Part shown: one piece after another, positions 6,942 to 13,371 of the stretch
Position numbering within the stretch: the stretch's first letter is position 1
Layout: every line of letters starts with the position of its first letter
Assembly: GCA_025450095.1 (NCBI GenBank)
Contig: JANWID010000262.1
Coordinates: 1 to 13,371 of the forward strand
Source of the DNA: Bacteroidia bacterium
Lineage (GTDB): Bacteria; Bacteroidota; Bacteroidia; AKYH767-A; OLB10
Direction: 5' to 3'
DNA: 13,371 bases
Notes under the pieces: generated by a model
Databases searched by the model: none
The model's input: only the letters and a program-made list of their open reading frames with translations
Told to the model about the DNA's origin: nothing
Program-made: the position numbers and the translations under genes

Positions 6942-8031
6942 TCAACTTCCCGTAATCACATTAACAACCAAGCTTTATCAAAATGGAAAGTTTTCTTTCT
7001 CAAGAATGCACGTTCTACTAATATACTATTTTAAGCTTGGTACTTCAGTCTTCTTTTCACTCATACTCGAATTGTTATATGGAAGGAAAATCCGCAGGAC
7101 TGCATTATCTCAACCACCGGTTTTTATACTGGGACATTTCAGAAGCGGGACAACTTATCTTCACAAGCTTATGGTTGCTGGTAACGGTCTGGGATATATC
7201 AGCAATTATGATATACTGTGTCCGAATCTCAGCATGCTCCTGGGAAATCGTTTCGGGAAACTGCTCCAGCGGGTTTTGGAATTCTTAAAGATCAAAAACT
7301 ACCACTTTAACAACAGCATCCACCAGCTCTTTGATCCGGGAGAGGAAGACATGTATCTTATCAGTAGTGGTTCCGATGTTGCAGCGTACTGGGGATTCAT
7401 TTTTCCGAATAACCAGGAAAATCTTTTTATTACAGATCATGTTAATGATGCAAAGCTTTCCAGATGGAAATGGAAATATCTATTTGCGTTGAAGTATGCT
7501 ACACTCCGGAATAATGGTAAACGTCTCGTTCTGAAAAATCCCCCTAACACCGGCAGGATTCCGTTATTACTGGAAATGTTTCCTGATGCCAAATTTATAT
7601 ACATACACAGGAATCCTTTTGATCTTTATTATTCGATGAACAATTTATGGACAAAAGTAATATCCAGGTACTATTCGTTACAGGATACAAGTCCTGCCGA
7701 GATTGAAAATTTCATCTACAATTATTACTCACGGTTAACCGCAAGTTATGAGCGCGACAAAGGGTTGATTCCTTCAGGGAACCTGGTTGAAGTTTCATTC
7801 AATAATCTGGAATGTGAGCCTTTCGAAACTGTTCGTGACATTTTCACTAAATTGAATTTACCTGTTTTCGAAAAGATTGAGCCCGCTCTCCGGGAAAAAA
7901 TACAAAAAGAAACAGCCTATAAAAAGTTCACCTATACATATGATGAAAAAGTGTTAGACCGAACTGAAAAGACTTGGTATAATGAAATTTTGAAGTACAG
8001 TTACCTGCGACCCACATCGTCATCAGTATAA
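6928..8031 (+). CDS. PAPS-dependent sulfotransferase family protein
   Basis: A 367-residue protein of the broad Sulfotransferase_3-type family. The 5'-phosphosulfate-binding loop is clear at 67-80, ILGHFRSGTTYLHK. The 3'-phosphate-binding segment is at 224-240, with IYIHRNPFDLYYSMNNL containing Arg228 and Ser236. A conserved KNPP stands at 203-206. Residues 35-51 are hydrophobic and may tether the N-terminus to the membrane, fitting a lipid acceptor. The enzyme would move a sulfuryl group from PAPS to a hydroxyl, forming a sulfate ester. The gene overlaps the SDR by 14 bases and is followed by the hydroxylase after 14 bases. In this operon the acceptor is probably a hydroxyl of the ceramide-like product, for example at C1 or a hydroxyl made by the neighbouring hydroxylase. 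No PAPS synthesis or export gene lies in the window. Some members of this fold act on carbohydrates, so the lipid acceptor remains an inference. Confidence 0.83.
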   Translation: MNLANQLPVITLTTKLYQNGKFSFSRMHVLLIYYFKLGTSVFFSLILELLYGRKIRRTALSQPPVFILGHFRSGTTYLHKLMVAGNGLGYISNYDILCPNLSMLLGNRFGKLLQRVLEFLKIKNYHFNNSIHQLFDPGEEDMYLISSGSDVAAYWGFIFPNNQENLFITDHVNDAKLSRWKWKYLFALKYATLRNNGKRLVLKNPPNTGRIPLLLEMFPDAKFIYIHRNPFDLYYSMNNLWTKVISRYYSLQDTSPAEIENFIYNYYSRLTASYERDKGLIPSGNLVEVSFNNLECEPFETVRDIFTKLNLPVFEKIEPALREKIQKETAYKKFTYTYDEKVLDRTEKTWYNEILKYSYLRPTSSSV

Positions 8032-8045
8032 ATATATCGTCTAAC

Positions 8046-8789
8046 ATGATTTTTAACTATTTAATAATATTCATCATTTTATTGACTCTGTATTATATTA
8101 TCCCGGCCGGGTTGATGTATTACCTGGTTTTCAAAAGAAACCGTATGAAATGGGAGCACCTTAGGGTCCAGAAAAAAATTCCTGGACCGGATTCCGTCAG
8201 ACGTGAACTTACCTGGTCAGTTATTTCAATCGCAATTTTTGCATTGTATACAACGGTGCTTCTACACTTCATCAACCAGGGATATACGAAGATGTATTAT
8301 AATATTTCGGAATATGGTTTCGCCTGGCTTATTCTTTCTCCAGTGGTAGCGTTATTTATACATGACACTTTTTATTATTTCATGCACAGATTAATGCACT
8401 GGAAGAAAATTTTCAGGTATGTTCACCTGCTTCACCACCGATCTGTTTCACCTACTCCATTCGCCATATACGCTTTCCAACCATTGGAAACAATTGTACA
8501 ATTCGCAATTTACCCGATATTGCTGTTTACACTGCCTTTCCATCCTTATTCGCTTGTCGCATTCCTTTTTTATGATCTGGCAGTGAATACAGCTGGTCAC
8601 TCCGGTATTGAATTTCTTCCTTCACGATTTTTACGGAGCTGGTATTTCAGGTGGCAGAACGCAGTAACTCATCACGATATGCATCATTCTAAAACGAATT
8701 GCAATTTTGGCTTGTATTTCAACATCTGGGATCGCTTATTGGGCACGCTTCATCCTGATTATGCAAGAAAGTCAGAAAATAAAAACTGA
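8046..8789 (+). CDS. Sterol desaturase/fatty-acid hydroxylase family membrane di-iron oxygenase
   Basis: A 247-residue membrane protein with the FA_hydroxylase histidine clusters intact: H106DTFYYFMHRLMH118, H127LLHH131, H185 and H209HDMHH214. Hydrophobic segments lie at about 3-28, 55-78, 92-112 and 150-180. Members hydroxylate or desaturate lipid chains: sphinganine C4-hydroxylase (Sur2), ceramide fatty-acid 2-hydroxylase, sterol C4/C5 oxidases, and carotenoid or alkylglycerol enzymes. It is the last gene of the lipid operon, 14 bases after the sulfotransferase. I infer hydroxylation of the long-chain base or N-acyl chain, possibly creating a hydroxyl that is then sulfated. The length is normal for the bacterial members and no cytochrome b5 domain is fused. 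The site of hydroxylation cannot be read from sequence. Confidence 0.87.
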   Translation: MIFNYLIIFIILLTLYYIIPAGLMYYLVFKRNRMKWEHLRVQKKIPGPDSVRRELTWSVISIAIFALYTTVLLHFINQGYTKMYYNISEYGFAWLILSPVVALFIHDTFYYFMHRLMHWKKIFRYVHLLHHRSVSPTPFAIYAFQPLETIVQFAIYPILLFTLPFHPYSLVAFLFYDLAVNTAGHSGIEFLPSRFLRSWYFRWQNAVTHHDMHHSKTNCNFGLYFNIWDRLLGTLHPDYARKSENKN

Positions 8790-8816
8790 CATTCCGGCTA
8801 ACCATACTGACTTTCT
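8766..8816 (+). terminator. Inverted repeat spanning the operon's last stop codon, possible weak terminator
   Basis: AGAAAGTCAG at 8766-8775 is the exact reverse complement of CTGACTTTCT at 8807-8816, a perfect 10-bp stem with a 31-base loop that contains the hydroxylase stop codon (8787-8789). The same GTCAG can instead pair with CTGAC at 8786-8790. A moderately T-rich stretch (TCATTTTATTG) follows. The long loop and weak T tract make it less typical than the terminators at 2199 and 12864. Confidence 0.4.
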
Positions 8817-8939
8817 CATTTTATTGAATAATTTTGAGGTATTCTTGCAGTATTTGAATTCAATAGTGTATTTTTTTATCAATAAAAATGTGCCCGACTA
8901 ATACAAAAAGTATCTTGTAACAGTTTAGCAACAGAAGTA
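8790..8939 (+). promoter_or_regulatory. Leader of the LytTR regulator gene
   Basis: 150 AT-rich non-coding bases between the lipid operon and the response regulator. A small dyad ATAC-AAAAA-GTAT lies at 8901-8913, enclosed by TACAA (8902-8906) and TTGTA (8915-8919). TATCTTGT at 8911-8918 weakly resembles the Bacteroidota -7 element, with TGTG 18 bases upstream at 8889-8892. The match is poor, so the gene may have its own promoter here but this is not shown. Confidence 0.25.
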
Positions 8940-9692
8940 ATGAAAGCGGTAATTATAGAAGACGATCCATTTCATCTGGAGATTTTACGTGATATTTTAA
9001 CCGATGAGCTACCTCAAATAACCATAATCGGTCAAAGCAATCTGTGCTCAGAAGGTATTCACCTGATCCGTACGGTTAAACCCGAATTGGTTTTCCTTGA
9101 TATTGATCTTCCCGATAAATCAGGTTTTGAAATGCTGGAAGAGCTTTCAAACGAATCATTTGATGTAATCTTTGTTACCGCTCATGAAAAGTATGCATTG
9201 AAGGCACACCAGTTTGATTCGGTTGGATACCTGATAAAGCCGATTGACAAAATTGAATTAAAGAAAGCAGTAGATAAACTGACATCCCGGCCGCATTCTC
9301 GCATGCAAGGCAATGATTTCACATCACTACTGCAATCTTTCCGTAATACTTTTGAAATCCCTCGGAAAATTGCTATCCAGTCAATTAAAGAAATTCAGTA
9401 TGTCAATATTGCTGAAATCATCCGCCTGGAGGCTGATGGAAATTATAGCATGCTTTATATGAAAGACGGACTCAAAATTTTATCCAGTCGACAGATCGGA
9501 GAATTTGAATCGCGGTTACGACTTTTCGGATTTTTCAGGCTTCACGACAAGCACCTTGTAAATTTAAAATACGTATCATCATTTCTAAAAGGTGAGGGCG
9601 GTACGGCGATTCTTGAAGACAATACCCAATTGCCGGTTGCCCGCAGGAGAAAGGAAGAATTTTTAAAACTATTGGATAACCTTTTTACATAA
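8940..9692 (+). CDS. LytTR-family response regulator (REC + LytTR DNA-binding domain)
   Basis: A 250-residue two-domain regulator. The receiver domain (about 1-115) has the acidic pocket E7-D8-D9, phosphoacceptor Asp54 in LVFLDIDLPDKSG, Thr80 in FVTAHEKYA and Lys100 in YLIKP. The LytTR domain (about 145-248) shows the usual IRLEADGNYSMLYMKDG and FFRLHDKHLVNLKYV blocks. All phosphorylation residues are intact, so it should be activated by a sensor kinase, usually a LytS-like 7TM or 5TM kinase in this phylum. No kinase is in the window, so it is an orphan here. It lies 150 bases after the lipid operon on the same strand with its own leader. Control of the lipid operon is possible but unsupported beyond proximity. 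Confidence 0.92.
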   Translation: MKAVIIEDDPFHLEILRDILTDELPQITIIGQSNLCSEGIHLIRTVKPELVFLDIDLPDKSGFEMLEELSNESFDVIFVTAHEKYALKAHQFDSVGYLIKPIDKIELKKAVDKLTSRPHSRMQGNDFTSLLQSFRNTFEIPRKIAIQSIKEIQYVNIAEIIRLEADGNYSMLYMKDGLKILSSRQIGEFESRLRLFGFFRLHDKHLVNLKYVSSFLKGEGGTAILEDNTQLPVARRRKEEFLKLLDNLFT

Positions 9693-9810
9693 CGGATTCC
9701 GCATATACCCTCACATTTGTAAACGTTGGTTTTAATCCACCTAAGCGGACGTAAACCTTGACTAAGCGAGTTTTAGTGGTTCTCTAATTTCGAAAGGTCA
9801 TTCAAACCGG
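9693..9810. other. Convergent intergenic gap with a spaced direct repeat
   Basis: 118 bases between two convergent genes. No strong terminator is visible; ACTAA (9761-9765) and TTAGT (9773-9777) form only a weak hairpin. The heptamer CTAAGCG occurs at 9741-9747 and 9762-9768, start-to-start 21 bases, which is two helical turns. Confidence 0.3.
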
Positions 9811-10296
9811 TTATTGTACCCCGGTTATGATATTATCGGTACTGATAGTATTGCTTACATGACCGGCACGGTCCTTCATGTACAAATCGTAATAAATGGT
9901 ATCGTTAGCCTGAAAAATATTGTAATCAATAGAGATCTCTATTTCACCTTTTAACGATTCATTATTTCCGCGGGGTACCATAAAGGGAATACGGTAATTG
10001 AAAACACCATACGGATCATCATACTTCACAAATACACCGTTGCGGAGTTCAAACAATGTAACAAATACATCGCGGTTAACAGTATCGATTTTAGGAGTAC
10101 CAACGTCGCCATCACCATCCGTAAAAGCAAAGGTCAGTACCAGTGAATCCTTACCGGAGGAATTGGGAAGCTTTTCCAGGCTTACAAAAGAAATATCCGG
10201 AGTAACCGGATACGTATCTTCTTTGGTACAGCTCACAGTGAGAAACAGGGCTATGGCCGGAAAAGCGACGAATGCCAAAATAGATTTTCGGGTCAT
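9811..10296 (-). CDS. Small lipoprotein of unknown function
   Basis: A 161-residue predicted lipoprotein: MTRK start, hydrophobic stretch, and lipobox TVSC with Cys23. I do not recognise a characterised family. The mature part is mostly beta-strand-like and contains a DGDGDVG run (60-66) that resembles calcium-binding or turn motifs in Ig-like and cadherin-like domains. The C-terminal YDLYMKDRAGHVSNTIST looks like the last strands of such a domain. Similar short lipoproteins with one Ig-like domain are common in Bacteroidota. The residues after Cys23 (TKEDTYP) are only partly acidic, so inner versus outer face placement is unclear. It is transcribed on its own, divergent from the carbonic-anhydrase-like gene and convergent with the response regulator. 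Confidence 0.75.
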   Translation of the reverse strand: MTRKSILAFVAFPAIALFLTVSCTKEDTYPVTPDISFVSLEKLPNSSGKDSLVLTFAFTDGDGDVGTPKIDTVNRDVFVTLFELRNGVFVKYDDPYGVFNYRIPFMVPRGNNESLKGEIEISIDYNIFQANDTIYYDLYMKDRAGHVSNTISTDNIITGVQ

Positions 10297-10357
10297 TATG
10301 TAAAGGTAACGATTTTCGAAGGGTTAGAGTATCTTCGTATTGTAATAACCGATTCTT

Positions 10358-10879
10358 ATGGCTTTAGTTTTACCGGTCAGGGGTATTCACCCGGTTTTTG
10401 GAAACAATTGTTTTCTTGCTGAAAATGCGACAATTACAGGTGAAGTTATCATGGGAGATGAATGTTCCGTTTGGTTCGGAGCGGTCATTCGCGGAGACGT
10501 AAATTCCGTGACTATTGGAAACCGGGTCAACATACAGGACCTGGCTGTGATACATTGTACCTATCAAAAAGCTAAGACGGTTATCGGAAATAATGTTTCC
10601 ATCGGACATTCCGCAATTGTGCATGGTTGTACACTTCATGATAATGTACTTATCGGGATGCGTGCAGTGGTTATGGATCATGCGGTGATTGGGGAGAACT
10701 CAATGATTGCCGCCGGTGCTGTGGTGCTTGAAAATACCATCGTAGAACCCGGTAGCATTTGGGCAGGAGTTCCTGCGAAAAAAGTAAAACAAATGACACC
10801 CGAACATTTCCGGGATTTGAATGAACGCATTGCAAAAAATTACCTGATGTACGCAGGCTGGTACCAGGATAAAAAATGA
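10358..10879 (+). CDS. Gamma-carbonic-anhydrase-like left-handed beta-helix protein
   Basis: A 173-residue hexapeptide-repeat protein of the YrdA/PaaY/gamma carbonic anhydrase group. Repeats of the [LIV]-G-x4 type run through the chain, for example ITGEVIMGDECSVW and VIGNNVSIGHSAIVHG. The three zinc ligands expected from the archaeal Cam enzyme are present: His66, His84 and His89. The neighbours Arg45, Asp47, Gln60 and Asp61 are also conserved. WAGVPAKKVK (135-144) is the standard end of the helix, followed by a C-terminal alpha helix. Length is normal. The acidic loop with the proton-shuttle Glu of Cam is short or missing, as in most bacterial members, so carbonic anhydrase activity is uncertain; some relatives act as acyltransferases or thioesterases. 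It is the first gene of a pair with the DUF4421 gene six bases downstream. Confidence 0.92.
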   Translation: MALVLPVRGIHPVFGNNCFLAENATITGEVIMGDECSVWFGAVIRGDVNSVTIGNRVNIQDLAVIHCTYQKAKTVIGNNVSIGHSAIVHGCTLHDNVLIGMRAVVMDHAVIGENSMIAAGAVVLENTIVEPGSIWAGVPAKKVKQMTPEHFRDLNERIAKNYLMYAGWYQDKK

Positions 10880-10885
10880 AAATCC

Positions 10886-11896
10886 ATGAGAGTGCTCTTG
10901 TTATGCATTCTTCTGTCAGGCTTCACTTTTTTTACACAAAATTCCTATGCCCAGGCATCATGGGATACTGCCTATTATGATGATTACACCGCACAGCTGA
11001 CAACACGGTTTTATTTTTCACAGAAATACGTAAGCCTGCTTTTAGACAATGATAATGATGACCTTGATCTAACCTACAGACCCAATACTACTTTTAACAT
11101 GGGTATTGGAGCAAGTTATGACTGGTTCACATTAAATCTCGCTTACGGATTTGGTTTTCTGAACCAGGATGAGGATCGTGGTGAAACGGATTACCTCGAT
11201 TTACAAGCACATTTTTACGGACAAAAAGTTAACCTGGATCTCTTCGGTGAATTTTATAATGGATTTTACCTTACACCTGAAGGAAAGGCTTCCACCGACG
11301 GATCATTTTACCTGCGACCCGATTTGAAAGTGACAGAGCTTGGTGTAGCGGCTCAGTATATTTTCAACGATAAAAAAGTTTCTTTCCGTGCAGCAGCACT
11401 CCAAAATCAACGACAGAAAAAATCGGCAGGAAGTTTACTGGTGGGCGCTGAATTTTATTTTGGACTTGTTCGTGCCGACAGTTCTGTATATCCTTCCTTG
11501 ATTGCTATGGACTCCCTGAATCATAACCAGGCAGATTATTTTGAATTCGGGCCTAATGTCGGTTATATGTACACGTTTGTTTTCTTTAAAAACTTTTTTA
11601 TTACAGCTTCCATTGCAGCAAATCTCGATTATGGAGTTACCAATTATTATAACAACAATGGTTCATTTTCAGAGAAAGGATTAAGTCCTAACGCAATGTT
11701 CCGTGCCTTTGCCGGTTGGAACACACCTAAAAATGCGGTGAGCCTGGTGTTTACCAATAACAATGTATCATTAACTTCTCCTGAAAATACACAGGTGGGA
11801 ATTAATACCGGAAATTTCCGTATCAATTATGTGCGGCGATTTATTCCGGGACCAAAAACAGAGAAGCTATTGAAGCCGATTAAAATTTTTAAATAG
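10886..11896 (+). CDS. DUF4421 family outer-membrane protein
   Basis: A 336-residue protein with a signal peptide (MRVLLLCILLSGF..., cleavage probably near the AQA at 22-24). The mature part matches the DUF4421 pattern: TRFYFSQKYVSL, YRPNTTFNMGIGASYDWFTLNLAYGFGFLN, then YLDLQAHFYGQKVNLDLFGEFYNGFYL. Alternating hydrophobic and aromatic strands suggest an eight- to ten-stranded outer-membrane beta-barrel. Function of the family is not known. The gene begins six bases after the carbonic-anhydrase-like stop, so the two are probably cotranscribed; a functional link is not evident. Confidence 0.85.
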   Translation: MRVLLLCILLSGFTFFTQNSYAQASWDTAYYDDYTAQLTTRFYFSQKYVSLLLDNDNDDLDLTYRPNTTFNMGIGASYDWFTLNLAYGFGFLNQDEDRGETDYLDLQAHFYGQKVNLDLFGEFYNGFYLTPEGKASTDGSFYLRPDLKVTELGVAAQYIFNDKKVSFRAAALQNQRQKKSAGSLLVGAEFYFGLVRADSSVYPSLIAMDSLNHNQADYFEFGPNVGYMYTFVFFKNFFITASIAANLDYGVTNYYNNNGSFSEKGLSPNAMFRAFAGWNTPKNAVSLVFTNNNVSLTSPENTQVGINTGNFRINYVRRFIPGPKTEKLLKPIKIFK

Positions 11897-11991
11897 TCAT
11901 GGTTCGGCTCCGCTCACTATGATCTGTAGCCTTCACTTAATAAAATCGTTATTGAATTTCAGAGAATCTGGTGATTTTCAAAAATCAAAGT

Positions 11992-12828
11992 TCACGCCTT
12001 CCATAAATTTTTATGCTCGAGCTTAAGTTTGCCTTTAAAAAATATTTTGGTGCTTTTTTCGAATGAAGTTGTGAAATCGGAAATGTAAAAACGGTGGCGT
12101 TTTGTTTTCTTGTTACCAACAGGATTTGAAAGTTTATTTTCATCAAGCAAATTCTTCACATACTGCGCAACAATAAGTGCTGAATCAACAATAGTGATAT
12201 CCTTTTTGTAATATTCCGCAATTTCAGGTTTTATTAATGGATAATGGGTGCAAGCCAGGATCAGTGCGTCAACCTTTTTGATTTTTGGTCGCGACAAGTA
12301 ACTATTGATTATGGTACGACTGATCTTATTATTAAAAAATCCTTCTTCAATCATTGGCGCCAGCAGCGGTGTGGCAAGTGATGACACCTTAAGTGTAGGA
12401 TTAGCGGCAGCTATCCTGCTTGCATACGCTTCCGATTTGATCGTAGCACGCGTTCCTATGACACCAACGTGCTTTACTTTTTTCATGGAACTTACTTCCT
12501 GCACAACCGGATTTATAACGTCCACAACCAAAGCCTTCCCTCCTACATGTTTCTTTACCGTTTCATATGCAATGGAGGAAGCCGTATTGCATGCAATCAC
12601 AATCATCTTGCTTCCCTGCGACAATAAAAAATCAGTAATCCGGATTGAATAATTCCGGATTGATTCCGGTGCCTTATCTCCGTAAGGAAGGTGAGCTGTA
12701 TCGCCGAAATAAATAAGTGTTTCCCCGGGAAGTAGCTTGTGAATAGCATCGGCAACTGTGAGTCCTCCGATTCCTGAATCAAAAATTCCGATCGGACAAT
12801 CGGGTCCTGTTTTAGATTGTTTCTTCAT
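11992..12828 (-). CDS. murI: Glutamate racemase
   Basis: A 278-residue member of the Asp/Glu racemase family that makes D-glutamate for peptidoglycan. The family motifs are all intact: GIFDSGIGGLTV (14-25) with Asp17 and Ser18, YFGDTAHLPYG (40-50), the first catalytic cysteine Cys80 in VIACNTASS, and the second, Cys193, in LACTHYPLI with His195. Length is normal. The start is fixed by the conserved 'PIGIFDSGIGG' beginning at residue 12 and by a promoter element just upstream. It lies downstream of the Skp-like gene on the same strand, separated by a terminator. The 95 bases between its stop and the DUF4421 stop show no clean shared terminator. Confidence 0.96.
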   Translation of the reverse strand: MKKQSKTGPDCPIGIFDSGIGGLTVADAIHKLLPGETLIYFGDTAHLPYGDKAPESIRNYSIRITDFLLSQGSKMIVIACNTASSIAYETVKKHVGGKALVVDVINPVVQEVSSMKKVKHVGVIGTRATIKSEAYASRIAAANPTLKVSSLATPLLAPMIEEGFFNNKISRTIINSYLSRPKIKKVDALILACTHYPLIKPEIAEYYKKDITIVDSALIVAQYVKNLLDENKLSNPVGNKKTKRHRFYISDFTTSFEKSTKIFFKGKLKLEHKNLWKA

Positions 12829-12835
12829 AGTAATT

Positions 12836-12866
12836 CAAATGTAGGCAACAACTTCCCTATCACGAA
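12836..12866 (-). promoter_or_regulatory. Likely murI promoter
   Basis: Read on the minus strand, TACATTTG (12836-12843) matches the Bacteroidota -7 consensus TAnnTTTG exactly. A TTCG (12863-12866), one mismatch from the -33 TTTG, lies 19 bases upstream. The -7 element ends only seven bases before the murI ATG, so the transcript would start at or within a few bases of the start codon. Confidence 0.5.
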
Positions 12867-12897
12867 AAAAGCCACTCCAAAAATATGGAATGGCTTT
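12864..12897 (-). terminator. Rho-independent terminator after the Skp-like gene
   Basis: On the minus strand AAAGCCATTCC, an eight-base loop and GGAGTGGCTTT form an 11-bp stem with a single G-T wobble, followed by a T run. It begins about 20 bases after the stop of the Skp-like gene and ends before the murI promoter, so the two genes are separate transcription units apart from read-through. Confidence 0.92.
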
Positions 12898-12918
12898 GAG
12901 CTTGCATGGTATGTTTCT

Positions 12919-13371
12919 TTATTTAAGACCCAGCTTGGTTTTAACCTGTGGCAGGATGTCGTCTGATTCCTGCGCAAACAACACAACGCCGACACTGGTA
13001 TCAAAGATATAGGAATAGCTTTTTTCTTTTGCAATTCCTTTAATAGCATCTTCTGCTTTTTTGATGATCGGAGTGTAAATCTCTTCTTTCTTTTTCTGAA
13101 GCGACTGTTGTGCGGAATCCTGGAAATCCTGGATACGTTGCTCGAGGTCGTTGATTTCTTTTGCCTTCATTTCCTTGATGGGTTCTGCCATGGTTGCTTC
13201 ATTGGCCCTGAACTCGCTCACCTTGCTCTGGTATTCATTAGTCATAGTTTTTAGCTGTGTTTCCAGTGAAGTGCCAAATTTCTGCAATGTGGAATCGGCT
13301 ACTTTTGTTTCCGGCATCAGGCTCAGCAACTGTGTGGAGTTGATGTGTCCGAATTTCAGCGTCTGTGCCTG
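12919..13371 (-). CDS. Skp/OmpH-family periplasmic chaperone (5' end beyond window)
   Basis: 150 residues are visible and the frame is open to the window edge, so the start and most of the signal peptide are missing. The visible part opens with QAQTLKFGHINSTQLLSLMP, which matches the mature N-terminus of OmpH/Skp proteins just after signal cleavage. A long charged helical region follows (about 35-100, with EMKAKEINDLEQRIQDFQ), giving the coiled-coil arms. The end has the conserved GIAKEKSYSYIFDTS and the beta-strand of the trimer core. Skp chaperones hold unfolded outer-membrane proteins in the periplasm; Bacteroidota often carry two copies next to bamA. No bamA is in view here. Confidence 0.9.
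   Translation of the reverse strand, partial: QAQTLKFGHINSTQLLSLMPETKVADSTLQKFGTSLETQLKTMTNEYQSKVSEFRANEATMAEPIKEMKAKEINDLEQRIQDFQDSAQQSLQKKKEEIYTPIIKKAEDAIKGIAKEKSYSYIFDTSVGVVLFAQESDDILPQVKTKLGLK

Noticed and set aside
2510..8789. Reading the operon as a capnine/sulfobacin-type sulfonolipid pathway
   Set aside because: Sulfonolipids derive their sulfonate from cysteate and need no PAPS sulfotransferase; no cysteate-forming enzyme is present. It remains a secondary possibility because the synthase's amino acid cannot be read from sequence.
8707..8901. A 64-codon frame over the end of the hydroxylase and into the gap
   Set aside because: Its first half overlaps the hydroxylase HHxxHH region in another frame and the rest is AT-rich; no family features or usable start context.
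9998..10303. A 101-codon plus-strand frame over the lipoprotein gene
   Set aside because: It is the antisense shadow of a gene with a clear lipobox and signal peptide.
1..13371. Mobile elements, CRISPR arrays, tRNA or rRNA genes
   Set aside because: No transposase or integrase motifs, no repeat-spacer arrays, no terminal repeats and no cloverleaf-type sequences were seen on either strand.

Overview
The window looks like chromosomal DNA of a Bacteroidota bacterium, probably Chitinophagales, Sphingobacteriales or Cytophagales; the exact lineage cannot be fixed from the sequence. The signs are a TonB-dependent receptor coupled to a surface lipoprotein whose lipobox Cys is followed by acidic residues, a DUF4421 outer-membrane barrel protein, a LytTR response regulator, a Skp/OmpH-family chaperone, no clear Shine-Dalgarno sites, and at least one promoter-like TAnnTTTG element. 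I see no tRNA, rRNA, CRISPR array, insertion sequence or integrase.

Region 1 (1-2233, + strand) holds the 3' part of a BtuB-like TonB-dependent receptor. One base later comes a beta-propeller lipoprotein resembling BtuG/DUF5074, and then a strong terminator. This looks like the end of a cobalamin (vitamin B12) capture locus. The start of the receptor gene, and any riboswitch, lie outside the window.

Region 2 (2234-8789, + strand) is the notable part. It is a tightly packed six-gene operon: membrane fatty-acyl desaturase, PLP-dependent alpha-oxoamine synthase (serine palmitoyltransferase-like), long GNAT-type acyltransferase, short-chain dehydrogenase, PAPS-dependent sulfotransferase, and a sterol-desaturase/fatty-acid-hydroxylase family di-iron enzyme. 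Genes overlap by 4, 16 and 14 bases, abut directly, or are 14 bases apart. Together they can be read as a pathway that makes a sphingoid base, N-acylates it, reduces the 3-keto group, desaturates and hydroxylates the chains, and adds a sulfate ester. The product would be a sulfated ceramide-like lipid. That product is an inference from gene content.

Region 3 (8790-10296) carries an orphan LytTR-type response regulator (+) facing a small lipoprotein gene of unknown function (-). Region 4 (10297-11896, + strand) is a two-gene unit: a gamma-carbonic-anhydrase-like left-handed beta-helix protein and a DUF4421 outer-membrane protein. Region 5 (11992-13371, - strand) contains glutamate racemase (murI) and, upstream of it, the C-terminal part of a Skp/OmpH-family periplasmic chaperone. 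A strong terminator separates them, and murI has its own likely promoter.
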